This document shows positions 1 to 9,963 of a stretch of DNA of 64,000 bases, one piece after another. The translations under genes and the position numbers were made by a program. The notes under the pieces are model-generated. The model ran no database searches and was not told the DNA's origin. It saw only the letters and a program-made list of their open reading frames with translations. The stretch covers positions 54,004,510-54,068,509 of the forward strand of contig OX457024.1 in assembly GCA_949752745.1 (NCBI GenBank). Reading direction: 5' to 3'. The DNA comes from Protula sp. h YS-2021. Its lineage: Eukaryota; Annelida; Polychaeta; Sabellida; Serpulidae. Every line of letters begins with the position of its first letter. Position 1 is the first letter of the stretch.

Positions 1-1207
1 ATGCCACAAAGTGGATTTATGTGGGTGAGCGAGCCAGAATCTATTGACTTTATGGATGTGGATGAAGATGACAAGATTGGATACATTTTAGAGGTGGATT
101 TGGAATACCCATATTCAATCCATGATCGCCATAATCACTATCCAGTGGCTCCAGAACGGAAATGTTTTAAGGTGGGAGAATTGTCAAAACATAGTCAGAA
201 GCTACGGAAAGATCTGAACATGAAAGGCAAACCTAGTGAAAAGCTCATTCCCAACTTGCGTGACAAGAAGAAATATGTTCTTCATTATAGAAATTTACAG
301 CAATATGTCTCAGTGGGATTGAAAGTCACGAAGGTGCATCGTGCCATCATGTTTGCACAGAGCAAATGGTTGGCAAAATACATCTCCTTGAACACGGAAA
401 AGAGAAAGTTGGCCAAGAACCCGTTTGAGAAAGACTTTTTCAAATTGATGAACAACTCTGTGTTGGGCAAAACCATGGAAAATGTGAGAAAGCGCATCAA
501 TGTGGAACTTGTTCACCGGGAAAAGCGGTTCAAGAGACTTGTAGCTAAACCTTCCTTCCACAAATTTACAATTTTCAACGAAGATTTGATTTAAATGCGG
601 TACATTTACGCAAAGTGGATCTGCTTCTGGATAAACCCATTCAAGTTGGCTTCACCATTCTCGACCTCAGCAAAGTGCTCATGTTCCACTTTCATTACAA
701 CTACATCATGACCAAGTATCCCGACGCCAAACTCTTGTTCAGCGACACCGACAGTCTATGCTATGACATAGAAACGGAAGATATCTACAAAGATATGCAG
801 AAAGATGCGAACCTGTTTGATACAAGTGACTATCCCTCAGATCATTTCCTACATTCCAACATGAACAGGAAAGTGCTTGGGAAAATGAAAGATGAGACGG
901 CAGGCATTCCCATAGAAGAGTTTGTTGGACTTCGACCGAAAATGTAAAGTATGATGTATGGTGGGAAAGAAAACGTACAGTTAAAGGTATCACTCGCGCG
1001 TGTCAAAGACGTATGAAACATCAGCAGTATGAAGACAGTTTGTTCAACCAAACGCAAACGATGACAACAGGACACATCATTCGAAGTCATGACCACCAGA
1101 TTTTCTCGGAGAAGTTGAGGAAAGTGGCTCTCTCCCCCTTTGATGACAAGCGATATGTGATGAGTGATGGCTATTCAACTTTGGCGCATGGGCATTACAG
1201 TATATAA
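1..1207 (+). pseudogene. polB: Protein-primed family B DNA polymerase, C-terminal part, copy A
   Basis: This is the C-terminal third of the element's replicative polymerase, cut by the window edge. Frame 1 runs to a TAA at 592-594 and contains the motif B region (FFKLMNNSV, about residues 143-151). The next frame (615-947) contains motif C as [11 protein letters not shown] further frame (1013-1207) ends in GHYSI. Against copy B, the break near 590 replaces gaccgcg with a short insertion, and another indel lies near 945-970. The gene is therefore not translatable in one piece. The terminal stop lies inside a TATA box that serves the next genes. Confidence 0.9.
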
Positions 1208-1208
1208 G
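1199..1208 (+). promoter_or_regulatory. TATA box overlapping the polymerase stop codon
   Basis: The sequence cagtatataaggggga contains TATATAAG, and its TAA is the polymerase stop codon. It sits about 60 bp before the ATG of the first PC4-like gene, a normal distance for a eukaryotic core promoter. The same arrangement occurs in copies B and C. Confidence 0.6.
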
Positions 1209-1262
1209 GGGGAGACACTTCAACTTGAGAGTTAGTTGAGGTGTGAACACTGAAGCGTGAAC

Positions 1263-1610
1263 ATGAATTGGAAAAGATCTGCAACGGATATCGATACTCT
1301 TGCTGATACAGTGAAAGACTTGAACGTGAAACATCCTGACAATACCATTAAGAAATTAAAAGTGGAGACAGCACCTACACCACAGTCGTGGGATGGAATG
1401 CTTTCTCTAGGCAATGGAAAGTATATCAAGATTATGAAACAAAGCAATGAAGGCGTGGTGAACATTCGCAAATACCTCAGAGATGAGGGGACTGGAAAAA
1501 ACCGTCCTACGAAAAAGGAAATTTTGCTGACAATACCTGAATGGAAAATGCTGAAGAAGCAGGTGAAAGAAGTGGATAAAAGGCTTCGCAGACAAGAAGA
1601 CAGCACATAA
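1263..1610 (+). CDS. PC4-like (transcriptional coactivator p15 family) protein 1, copy A
   Basis: The 115-residue frame starts at ATG 1263. The C-terminal half (GKYIKIMKQ, then VVNIRKYL, then LTIPEWKMLKKQ) matches the PC4/p15 pattern of four beta strands followed by an EWxxL helix, which in that family binds single-stranded DNA and acts in transcription. The N-terminal half is polar and Lys-rich. The frame is open, unlike many neighbours. In the element it follows the polymerase directly under a TATA box and is followed 12 bp later by a second related gene. Its role, in element transcription or in protecting single-stranded replication intermediates, is an inference. Confidence 0.75.
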   Translation: MNWKRSATDIDTLADTVKDLNVKHPDNTIKKLKVETAPTPQSWDGMLSLGNGKYIKIMKQSNEGVVNIRKYLRDEGTGKNRPTKKEILLTIPEWKMLKKQVKEVDKRLRRQEDST

Positions 1611-1622
1611 GAAGGTAAAATC

Positions 1623-1988
1623 ATGAACGCACTCATGTTGAACGGTGGTGCTTACCTTACTGTAAATGATAGGAATGAAGTCATACTAGGTTCTCGGACA
1701 AGTTATAATCGGTTTAAACCTGAAGTGTGGAAAGACTTTAAAAACATACCGCTTGAACATGGATTTAAACGCAGACTTGAAAATAAAGTGGAAGTGACAG
1801 TGGCTGAATATGATTCTAACATACGTGTAGAAATCGGCAGAAATTTTTTACAGGATTATCCAGAGTCCAGCGTTGTGCCAGATACACCATATACAGATTT
1901 AATCCTCTTTGATATCAAGAACTGGCGTGCAGTCTTACGATTCCTAGAAGTGATACAACATCCACTGTTTGACATCATCCGAGTATAA
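1623..1988 (+). CDS. Small PC4-like-array protein 2, copy A
   Basis: An open frame of 121 residues beginning MNALMLNG. It has two beta-rich segments. The second, reading VEVTVAEYDSNIRVEI and then LILFDIKNWRAVLRFLE, resembles a PC4 repeat in which strands are followed by a W/A-R-x-L helix. The resemblance is weaker than for gene 1 and I call it family-like only. It is spaced 12 bp from gene 1 and 3 bp from gene 3, so the genes look co-transcribed. Compared with copies B and C it is short by a few residues at QDYPESSVV. Confidence 0.5.
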   Translation: MNALMLNGGAYLTVNDRNEVILGSRTSYNRFKPEVWKDFKNIPLEHGFKRRLENKVEVTVAEYDSNIRVEIGRNFLQDYPESSVVPDTPYTDLILFDIKNWRAVLRFLEVIQHPLFDIIRV

Positions 1989-1991
1989 AAG

Positions 1992-2315
1992 ATGGAAGAC
2001 TATTTGTTGGATTATGAACCTGTGACATACGGATTCTCCTATATGAGAAACTTATGTGATGACATTGTGCTAAGACATTTTGGAAAATTTATCATACTAT
2101 CGCTTGACGAACAATCCGTGTTGAAGGACCATCTAGACAAGTTGAGGATACCCGGCTTTCTGCTTCCACTTTCAAATGACATAGAAGTGCGTGTGATTCA
2201 GAACTGTCTAGACGTGTTTGTACAATTTCGCCAACATGACGAGCTTACAGAACACTACGACATCATCACCCTCAGCACAGTGGAATGGAACGCGCTGTTG
2301 CAAGCATTGGATTGA
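1992..2315 (+). pseudogene. Small PC4-like-array protein 3, copy A, nonsense-shortened
   Basis: The frame begins MEDYLLDYEP and ends early because the Trp codon found in copies B and C (LDWE) is TGA here, removing the last few residues. The C-terminal half has strands then DIITLSTVEWNALLQAL, the same strand-helix order as PC4. A second frame, for gene 4, overlaps its last 100 bp. Because the loss is only six residues, function might not be abolished. Confidence 0.5.
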
Positions 2316-2611
2316 GAAGAACCTAACGCTTGAATTCAAAGAGTATGGAATACAACTCAAGCAGGGTACCAAATCCATTGACCTGGCACAACCTATGCGC
2401 GTGATGGACATTGACTTAGAAGATGGATATGAACTGAAACTGTCTGAACATGAAACTATTAAAGTGACAAAAGTTTGGTGATGTGCGTTATGTGAGCTTT
2501 CATAGCATTTACAAAGGCGAATGTAATGTCTATGATACCTATATTAATTTAGATTCTAATGAATGGCATTCATTGATGAATGTATTGAAAAAGGAATGTG
2601 TTTGTAAATAG
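2218..2611 (+). pseudogene. Small PC4-like-array protein 4, copy A, frameshifted
   Basis: This frame overlaps gene 3 and reads MYNFANMT at its start. It runs to 2481, where an extra A in gtgacaaaagtttgg shifts the frame. Downstream sequence still encodes the segment corresponding to YVSFHSIYK and NEWHSLMNVL in the other copies. The strand-rich segment plus a terminal EWHxLMxxL helix is the reason for grouping it with the PC4-like genes. Confidence 0.5.
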
Positions 2612-2828
2612 TGTAAATAGACTTTGTAAATAGAAGTTTGTAAATAAAAGTTTGTAAAAATTTGTAAATAGAATTTGTAGTTAAGAGTTTGTAAATAGAA
2701 GCTTGTAGTTAAGAGTTTGTAGTTAAGTGTTTGTAAATAGAGTTTGTAAACTTTGTAAATAGACGTTTGTAAACTTTGTAAATAGAAGTTTGTAGTTAAG
2801 AGTTTGTAAACTTTGTAAATAGAACACA
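2595..2828. repeat. AT-rich tandem repeat of gtttgtaaatagaa units, copy A
   Basis: About 230 bp of short imperfect units alternating gtaaatagaagtttgtaa and gtagttaagagtttgtaa. The array follows the last + strand gene and precedes the poly(A) signal. Copy B has a comparable array at 29255-29480 and copy C lacks it. Confidence 0.85.
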
Positions 2829-2829
2829 C

Positions 2830-2835
2830 AATAAA
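2830..2835 (+). terminator. Poly(A) signal AATAAA for the left transcription unit, copy A
   Basis: AATAAA followed by a T/G-rich stretch (acaagtctgtttgaaacttgagttgtttta) lies between the convergent left (+) and right (-) gene sets. The motif with its GT-rich downstream region is conserved in all three copies. Confidence 0.6.
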
Positions 2836-2867
2836 CAAGTCTGTTTGAAACTTGAGTTGTTTTATTT

Positions 2868-2960
2868 AACAAACTTGAACAACAACAACTTAACTAATAT
2901 AACAACAACTTAACTAATATAACAACAACAACTTAACAACAACTTAACTACAACATTAAT
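2868..2960. repeat. Tandem aacttaactaatataacaac repeat, copy A
   Basis: About 90 bp of near-exact 20-bp units between the two convergent gene sets. The reverse complement would be the 3' untranslated end of the - strand protease gene. Confidence 0.8.
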
Positions 2961-3390
2961 AAAACAAAGGCTTATAATGTCTATATACAAAATCCTTTAC
3001 AATAAAATCGCCATCCTTTCTTTTTAATATATTGACAATATCAAACATACTCTGACCTCGAGCTCTATGCAATATATAATATACACAATAAAAACCACAT
3101 GATGATGATATTGGCGTTTGTAATGATATGGAATTATACATATAGTCATTTCTTAAAAACATTTCTAAACGATCATCGAGAGGTAAAAGTCCATAAGAGT
3201 CAAAATATTCTACACATTTGTCATAATACACTGCCACCCAATGTTCTCCTGGTTCATGTTCATCGTCTGTGTTGATGACATAGGCACCACGTTGTAAAGA
3301 TGGTAACTGATCCATGGCAAACACGCCTTGAAATAAGTCTTTGGTCATGATATCATGGCTCAATATGGCATTGATCTGCTTCGTGTTCAT
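2956..3390 (-). CDS. Adenain-like cysteine protease, copy A
   Basis: The 144-residue frame has the catalytic layout of the adenovirus maturation protease family (peptidase C5): His in GEHWVAVYYD (about residue 50), Asp in EYFDSYG (about 64), a Gln in SLQTP (about 91) and the nucleophile Cys in SSCGFYC (about 98). The family cleaves capsid and core precursors, commonly after Gly-Gly type sites, during virion maturation. The frame is open in this otherwise broken copy. It lies directly downstream of the capsid gene, whose ancestral stop overlapped the protease start (ATGA). One residue is missing before EYFDSYG compared with copies B and C. Confidence 0.9.
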   Translation of the reverse strand: MNTKQINAILSHDIMTKDLFQGVFAMDQLPSLQRGAYVINTDDEHEPGEHWVAVYYDKCVEYFDSYGLLPLDDRLEMFLRNDYMYNSISLQTPISSSCGFYCVYYILHRARGQSMFDIVNILKRKDGDFIVKDFVYRHYKPLFY

Positions 3391-3404
3391 GACTGGTAGT
3401 CGAA

Positions 3405-4752
3405 CTAGATGCTGCGATTTGCACTTATTTCAATAATGTTGTCAAATTCAGCATAGACGATGACATTGATTGTATGTTGCAAAGCCCTAGCAAAATTCAT
3501 TTCTAGCCGCAAATTCCCATGCTTGATCAGGGGAAAATGATCATCGCCATCATAATCAGGTGTTAAGTCAAACGAAAATAAAGCATAACCTCTAGGCCAA
3601 TCTTCTCGTTTTATAAAGGAACTTTTCTCACCATTCAATCGATCAAACGATTTGTAAAGCATTTCAAAAGCGTCCAGATATTTGTTCTGTGTAATGTCAA
3701 GCTTGAGAGGTTTGGATAGAACTGGTTCACCATCCGTGTACAGTTGCATATTGTCCAGATCAAAATGTTTGAAATCATATGGATTCCTCAATGCTGTTCC
3801 ACCAAAGGCTTCATTATGAACCAGACCAAAGACAATACGTTTTGGCTATTGACCCAAATAGATGTTATCTTTCACAAAAGACTGAAATCCTGCTGGAACG
3901 GCAAACACTTCACATTCTTTTCTAGCGATGGGAAACTTGGCAGGACTTTTCATCAATGCATCTGTATGTCCTAACTGGACTCACCCTCACTTTGCGAATG
4001 GTTAAAAATGCCTCTTTCACTTCTACCTTATAGGTAGTATTTGCAGCCATCAATACATAGTCATCTTTTGTCTATGGAAACGCAATTTCAAACTGATGCC
4101 ATTAGGAAGATAACGATCCTGCTCAAAACAAATCTATCCTTAAACCACCTGTGAGCATAAAATCACGGCTAAGACGTGTATGCAAATAACGATTATGTAA
4201 GCCATTGTTTCCTTGCTCAGCCAAGTCACCACCGCCAGCATTGACATGAAACCCGGATACATATTGTTCATGATTAGGTCTTTTCACCTCATAACTATTC
4301 ATTGACCCAGCAGTATCCTTGTACATGAGACGCATAGAGCGCTCAGAATGCAGACTTTCTTCCGAATCATGGATGAGATGAGAGATAATGCTGGTATAAC
4401 CATGAGTATTGTTGCTATGAGATACCAATCGATCATTCAGAAACAATTCAATATTAGACCATAACCCATTAAACACATCATTGATGCAAGAGACATTATC
4501 ATTTGTGCCACAATCTGTTCCATCGGCCTCTACAATGCGACATACAATATGGAGTTTGCTGTTCTTTAAATCTAGATATTCTTCTGTATTCGCAGGAATG
4601 TAGAATTCTATTGGAGCGCCTTCTCTAATGCTTGTGAGTGGTTGATAGTCTACATTATAACTTTTCTCTACAGCAGTTTGCGTCGGTGGTACGTGAAACC
4701 ATTCCAATGGAGAAAGACTACATTCACACGAATGATTATGAATGAGAGACAT
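3405..4752 (-). pseudogene. Major capsid protein (hexon-like, double jelly-roll), copy A
   Basis: The reading starts MSLIHNHSCECS at 4752 and is open to 4123. It then suffers frameshifts and a stop around 3850-4130 and resumes as the C-terminal frame 3405-3791 (LTPDYDGDDHFPLIKHG). The length of about 450 residues fits the hexon-like proteins of Polintons and adintoviruses. At its end this copy has gggg where B and C have ggg, so the C-terminal LIKHGNLRLEMN segment is in frame here only. The last codons end early, a TAG replacing a Gln codon that copies B and C keep. Confidence 0.8.
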
Positions 4753-4755
4753 GAT

Positions 4756-5094
4756 TTAAAAAATATCTTTGTATTTTGATGTTATCCCTCTAGCTGTTTT
4801 TCGTCTTCTGGCACGTTTCATCGGTTGCACGCGCTTTTCTTCACCAAACACACGTTCTGCTACTCGGCCCGTAACATCTTTCGCGACATTCTTTGCAGCC
4901 TTCTTAAGATGTGGCGCAACGATCTTAGCCCCAGCCTTAAGTAGTGGAATAGCTTTGCGAGCCAATGATCCCAGTATTTAACCAATGCCATCGCCATATT
5001 GGATTCGCGCTCCTTTGAATCCTGGTAATTCCCCGCCCACTTGACGAAGAAAATGGTTGCGATATGCAGACGGATCGTGTGTATAAGCTTTCAT
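4756..5094 (-). pseudogene. Basic core-like protein, copy A, nonsense-interrupted
   Basis: The gene starts at 5094 (MKAYTHDPSAY) overlapping the penton-like stop and reads to a TAA in place of the Ser codon used in copy C. The remainder is open from an internal ATG at 4965 (MARKAIPLLKAGAK) to 4756. The C-terminal part is rich in Lys and Arg (KRARRRKT) and Ala, like small DNA-binding core proteins of adenovirus type. The same TAA is in copy B, so the break predates their separation. Confidence 0.65.
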
Positions 5095-5842
5095 ATTGCT
5101 TTTGGTCGAAAACGAAGTTTACAAATCACCTGTCCAGTTTGAAATGCAACATTATGGCCTGTGTCGTCCTTAATATTCATTTCTATCACGTGTTTACAGG
5201 AACATAATGCGGTTCACCGTACGTTTTCATGATAATCTCGCCATCATGGCCTTGTATTCCAACAGAATGTAGTAAGGGAACATAATAATGACCAACAACT
5301 TGTGGTTCACAAATGCTACAATACACATAAAGTGTATAAAATCCCTGTTTCACATCAGCTTTATGTTCAGCTGTGCATGTTTCAGTATACCATTGATCTG
5401 GGATAAATCCTAAAATCTCAGCTAATCCAGCGGAGAATGACACTTCAAAGCCATAATTTAGAAATAGAAAAACGCGTCGTCTAATTTTATCATACTTTAT
5501 GCGAATAGCTTCTTTAAGATCATCTTTCATAGAATTAGTCGCTTCTTCATTCACTGCATAACATATTTCTTGTATGGATCTATAGTAGCCATAAGGAATA
5601 TTGATAGTGTCAAGGACAAGATCTGTCAGTGGTTGTTGTCGAAACTGAATAGAATAGTGGATGCCATGTCTGATAGTTGTCCATGTATGTGGATATTGAA
5701 TTTCAGCTAAAGCCACTTCATATTTTCCGTTCATATAAATGGTTCGAGGCATACGAATTTGATAATTCGAAGCCTTGTTGTTGGGATAATAGTTCATACT
5801 AGCATTGCTAGGTAAAGTAATGTAAAAACTTGTCGACTCCAT
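5091..5842 (-). pseudogene. Penton-like minor capsid protein, copy A
   Basis: The frame starts MESTSFYITLPS at 5842 and is open to 5186, giving 218 of about 253 residues. A deletion of 13 bases relative to copy B (tcaaatttggat region) then shifts the frame and creates a stop. The conserved N-terminal reading (NYQIRMPRTIY, then ALAEIQYPHTW) is intact. In Polinton-type elements the gene neighbouring the major capsid gene encodes the single jelly-roll vertex protein. That assignment is from position and size. Confidence 0.7.
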
Positions 5843-5850
5843 GATTGGAA

Positions 5851-6060
5851 CTAAATGGTATAGGTGCGTTGACGTTGTCTATATACTTCACAATAGCGCG
5901 CGCCATTCGCAGATGTATGCAAATGGTGTTTCACAGGATGTGTCTCATCATGATCTATAACTTCTCCTTCACAACACGCACTGGTACATCTGATCTTCAC
6001 AGGAATAGTTGTTTCTTGACAACAACATAACTCTTTCAGCTATGTTAAAAATTTTTCCAT
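5851..6060 (-). pseudogene. MG-CCC lipid-anchor candidate, copy A, broken
   Basis: This is the counterpart of the 69-82 residue MGKFLTWLKE protein of copies B and C. Here the second residue is Glu instead of Gly (ccat for cccat), which would remove a myristoylation site, and the Trp codon of LTWL is TAG. The gene is dead at codon 7. Confidence 0.65.
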
Positions 6061-6592
6061 CCCTCCTGTCTTTGTTTCATTTCTGTTGTAATGTCATCAC
6101 GAGTGGTCTTTTTACTAAACATTGTTTTTGGAATATTAGCATCTACAATTTCCTGGATAAACGGATGCCAACTATGTGGTATGGCTCGTTCTTTTCTTCT
6201 TGTCGCCACCAATGCTTCTTTCATCAAATCAACAATGTTGGAATTTGTGATAATATCACCCGTTTTTCAACACAAGTTCATTCTTGTCTGTCCATTTAAC
6301 ACCATGTTTTTTCAGTTCTGCTAAAAGTTGTATTACTGTTTAATGATAGATAGGTTGAAAATGACTTAAAAATAGCTTTTCTGGTTTTTTCAGCATTAGA
6401 TGATGATAACTTTTGCCTAGACTGACTTGTTCGTAAATGACGGCCAAGAAGTTGAGACATTTCCATAGCCTTTTCACGCGTTCGTTTCCCACGTAAAAGT
6501 GTATTGACTTTTGTTTTGATATCATTTTTCTTTTCTAATAACAGTTTTTATTCATATTCAGTAATGAGGACCATTTTCATATTATGTTTCAT
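6043..6592 (-). pseudogene. VLIPEYEYKLL-type 190-residue protein, copy A, broken
   Basis: Pieces at 6340-6525 and 6045-6227 correspond to the 185-residue open frame of copy B. The C-terminal part reads MMKEALVATRRKERAIPH and a Trp-His-Pro-Phe segment. Several frameshifts and stops separate the pieces (for example ttttcaacac at 6260 and tgtttaatga at 6340). I do not recognise the family. Position among the capsid genes suggests a structural or assembly role. Confidence 0.6.
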
Positions 6593-6915
6593 TTTAACAG
6601 CAGTTGGGCTAACAAGGGCAATGCAAATTCAGCAATAGCTCCAATAAACCCTCCTTTCTGATTAATCAACTTCTATTTTCGTTGAAGTGATATCTATTTA
6701 TCTGCTAGAGTACGTAGCGTATGACGTTCACGTTTAGATTCCTTAAACCGTTTTGAGCTTAAGGGTAAATGTCCTCGCAATATATTTAAACAAATTTCAA
6801 ACAAGCTCGTTAATTCCTCCTTTGTAGCTTGCTGTTGCAAGGATTTACGTCGTTTAGGCCCACTGCGTGCAATCAAGTGAAGAAACGGTTGGTTCGCTCG
6901 AATACGTTTAGACAT
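6589..6915 (-). pseudogene. Basic protein with Gly-Gly-preceded hydrophobic tail, copy A, broken
   Basis: The frame starts MSKRIRANQPFLH at 6915 and stops at 6694 because ttctta in copy B is tattta here, giving TAG after LADK. The lost part carries the RKRKLINQKGG segment and the hydrophobic C-terminal tail, still partly readable in the downstream DNA. Confidence 0.65.
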
Positions 6916-7569
6916 CTTGACTGCGAATGGTTAAATGAGTTGGTTCTTGTTCATACACTGCTTTATCAATATATACATAATGTGTATCTTTTGGTAAAAT
7001 GCCTGTACGAATACGTAGTTGATCATTTGTCTTTGGTTTTAAATCAATGAATAAATAACCATGGGGTTTGCTGGTAGCATCTTGAGAGGCTTCTTTGAGA
7101 AATTGAGATCTTCCAGGATACATTTGCCGCGCCAATGTACTAATTTGTTGACTGTCTCTAGGATTTTTAAATAGAATGATATAATGTGTATTCAAACTAA
7201 TATTTCGCATCTCTTTCCCATGATGGAATAAATTATGCACAATAAAGATAATGCTTAGATTTTGATGACTGCTGCCAACACTAAAGAGACGTGTCATACG
7301 CTCATCACTATGACATTTGGTCATTAAGTCATCAATGATAAGTAAGTTTGTTTTTTTTTCGGGTTAAAACGCTCTTCAATGTCATCTGAAATGCCTTGGT
7401 AAAATTCCACGCCTTTAATTCCCTTGTACAAAGGCTGATCTGCTGCATAAAGCCATAAAATGCTTTTTGGAGAGGGTTTAATCAACTTTTGTTCTAGAAT
7501 TTCCTTCACCAGAGACGTTTTGCCACTGCCTGTAGGTCCAGAGACTAAACATGTAAATGGATGCTTCAT
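6908..7569 (-). pseudogene. HerA/FtsK-like packaging ATPase, copy A, frameshifted
   Basis: Start MKHPFTCLV at 7569 overlaps the integrase stop. Walker A (SGPTGSGKT) is intact. A poly-T run (tttttttttcggg at about 7350, longer than the ttttttcggg of copies B and C) shifts the frame just before the Walker B region. The second half continues in the frame 6908-7324 (RMTRLFSVGSSHQN onwards). A single slippage error in the homopolymer explains the break. Confidence 0.85.
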
Positions 7570-8661
7570 TTTTGAATGTCTGTTTCTTTCACCCAACTGT
7601 TAAACTTGTTTGGCCAACCTAACCACTTGACAAATAATTCTTCCGGATCTCGTCTTTTACGTGTTTTCAAGACTTTTTCAATTCTATAAATAGATTCAAT
7701 ATCTTTGGTCACTTTCTGCAGTTCTTCTTCATAGAAATGTCCATCAATATCTTCATCTAAAAAGTCTTTCACACGATATAAATGTATTCCTTGCTTCTTA
7801 CAACGATGTGTGACAATGAAGACTTCTTGCGTCCATTTGATGTGATAATCTCGTTGAAACACATATTTGATGTGGGAAATACGAACATGATCACCAATGT
7901 TAAATTTGTACTTCTTCTTCAACGGTTTTTTAATTTCAGTTTGTCGACATACATATACTTCCACACTTTTGATTCGTTGTCTTTACGAATCTCTGCAGGA
8001 GCATATTTATTAGGAAGAGAACCATGAGGTCTATGGTTGTAATTGTACACCAAGTCTGGAAGAATGTCTAAGTAACGGTAAGTTTGATTATGTAGAAAAT
8101 ACCGATACATCATTCCCTTTAGAGTATGAATGACTCTTTCAGCAAAGTTGGCTTTGGTTTCATTCTTTGTGGTATAAGCATGAATTCCCTCTTTCTTCAA
8201 AAATGCTTCACCCATCTATTTTTAAATTGTTCCTTTATCAGACCTTAGAGTTCGCGGTCTTCGTCGTGTGTCATGAAAAATCTTTTGGAAAGCTTGTATG
8301 ACGCTGGTATGTGATTTATTAGGTATTGGCTGTACCCACACATATTTGGAAAACACATCAATGACAATGAGTAAAAAGCGTATGTCATCATTACAGGGAG
8401 CTATGTTTCCCATATCAGCCAAATCAATATCCCACATGTCATCAATACCACGTGTAATGACACGTTGTCTTTTGAACCTGTATTTTACAGGTTGTAGTAA
8501 ACTGAAAGCATCTTGATCCTGCAGCCATTTCTTCACTTGAGAATGTGTGACTGGTTGATTATGTTTTCTTAAGATGTGCTACATTTGTAAGGACCAGCAA
8601 ATGCTCCAGGCTGTCCAGGTTTGAAGTAAATATTGGTCAAGTAGTCTTTCCACGTCGACAT
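7566..8661 (-). pseudogene. Chromodomain integrase (rve DDE), copy A, frameshifted
   Basis: Retroviral-type integrase of the Polinton family. Pieces in order: 8222-8536 with the first catalytic Asp region (WDIDLADMG) and the second Asp (LRSDKGT), 7919-8215 with the catalytic Glu region (NFAERVIHTLKG), and 7566-7964 with a C-terminal chromodomain (IEKVLKTRKRR...EELFVKWLGW). An early 1-base deletion near 8581 and further indels near 8220 and 7940 break it. All three catalytic codons survive in the pieces. Confidence 0.88.
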
Positions 8662-8744
8662 GATGAATGAAAAAACACTTTTCAACAGAACACTTTTATT
8701 TATAACTCAACCAACACAACTTAACTAACATTACTTAACTAACA

Positions 8745-8867
8745 TATATTTACAAATCAAGTATGGATACAATGGTATGAATAACTGGAGACCATTGGTC
8801 TTCAATGAACACTAACCAACTACTGAGATTTTTGCACAATATATTGTCTCAATGTCATGTCAGCCAT
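8745..8867 (-). pseudogene. Remnant of the Cys-rich accessory gene, copy A
   Basis: Starts as in copy B (MADMTLRQYIVQ) but jumps from ...attttt to ctcagtagttgg, deleting about 200 bp that in copy B encode the Cys/His cluster. Only the first dozen codons and the C-terminal tail region remain. Confidence 0.55.
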
Positions 8868-8970
8868 TGTACAGTTTTTGCAGCACAAGTCTGTCAAGTT
8901 CAGTTTTTTCCAGTTGTTGTTCACTTATCACTTATCACACTTCAAATTTACATGTCCACACGTCTGTACA

Positions 8971-9411
8971 TCAAGTCTCACACAACATTTCTAACAACTT
9001 TCCCATAATATTCTGACCAGGATATGAAGGAGATGATACTTGTTTCACACCAGCTCCCCACCAATGATCATACGTTGCTTCAACTAAAGTTTTGTCTTTA
9101 CATTCTTTTAACTTGTTGCGAAACAATACACACTGATTCAATTTGACTTGTAAAACATCATGCATTTTACTTCTCTTTACTGTATGACATAAAGAACATG
9201 GCTTTATCACTTTAGCAATACGTTTCGCTTCATATCCATTTCTACATGAAGCAATGGCTGAAGCAATATCTTGGCGGTGATGAAAAATTGCTTTCTCATA
9301 TTGATACAACGCTTCACTCGAGTTGAACACATGTCCATATTTTTCAAGTCTTGTTGGAAACATATTTGAAAGAACGTCCTTGTGACCGCTGAATAGCACA
9401 AGATTCTCCAT
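8971..9411 (-). CDS. NADAR-domain protein (YbiA/DUF1768 family), copy A
   Basis: The 146-residue open frame has the NADAR layout: LSNMFPTRL near residue 14, HVFNSSEALYQYEKA (Glu33, Tyr36-Gln37, Lys40), a central KMHDVLQVKLNQC block, LVEATYDHWWGAG, and the C-terminal GQNIMGKLLEML motif. The known family acts on N-glycosidic bonds of NAD or ADP-ribose-linked molecules, and some members remove ADP-ribose from nucleic acid bases. The gene stands in the accessory block between a Cys-rich gene and one of unknown function. Finding it in a virus-like element suggests a role in countering host ADP-ribosylation or NAD-based defence, which is an inference. It is one of the few intact frames in copy A. 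Confidence 0.85.
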   Translation of the reverse strand: MENLVLFSGHKDVLSNMFPTRLEKYGHVFNSSEALYQYEKAIFHHRQDIASAIASCRNGYEAKRIAKVIKPCSLCHTVKRSKMHDVLQVKLNQCVLFRNKLKECKDKTLVEATYDHWWGAGVKQVSSPSYPGQNIMGKLLEMLCET

Positions 9412-9606
9412 GTTGACTTTGTTTCTGTTGTTTATTCTGACATGTCGGTTTCTTCCTGTAATAAAATATCTTTTAATATATTTGCAGCCTCTTCTATCAT
9501 ATTCTTTCTTTGTTTACTTTGAAACCACTCACATAAACTAAATTTATTAGTAAGAAAAACATTGTTATCAACTCGCATAAGATTCACTATGTTATCACAA
9601 AGATGT

Positions 9607-9945
9607 TTAAAAGGTTGAAATTAAAGTTACGTGATAGAGCTGTTCGGTTTCCTCTTCTTCTTGTAGTCCACAACAATCTCTCAAATGATCAACTACGGTG
9701 AAATATACTTCTACATCAGTACGAGCAGAATAAAGCGCAGAATCAAAGTCAAAGTCAGGATCTTCTTCTATTCCAATTTTATGACATTCTCCAAGAAATC
9801 TTGAATGCAGTTCAATCACATCAAGACTATGATGTACAACATCCCAAAAAGCGTCTAAATGATAAAATTGATAGTCTGGAGTGCCACAGCTAGCAAGTTT
9901 AGCAATCATCAAGTCAATATAAGCACTTTTAAAACATGCGTCCAT
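9607..9945 (-). CDS. Accessory protein of unknown function, paralog 1, copy A
   Basis: An open frame of 112 residues (MDACFKSAYIDLMIAKL). The middle reads SRFLGECHK and then a DFDSALYSART segment. A second gene at 10804-11211 has the same framework: FLHECEDL followed by DIDSAFINANT. The two are therefore likely paralogs within the element. The composition is acidic and helical, without a motif that I recognise. Confidence 0.6.
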   Translation of the reverse strand: MDACFKSAYIDLMIAKLASCGTPDYQFYHLDAFWDVVHHSLDVIELHSRFLGECHKIGIEEDPDFDFDSALYSARTDVEVYFTVVDHLRDCCGLQEEEETEQLYHVTLISTF

Positions 9946-9963
9946 CTTGTTTCAGTTTCACTT

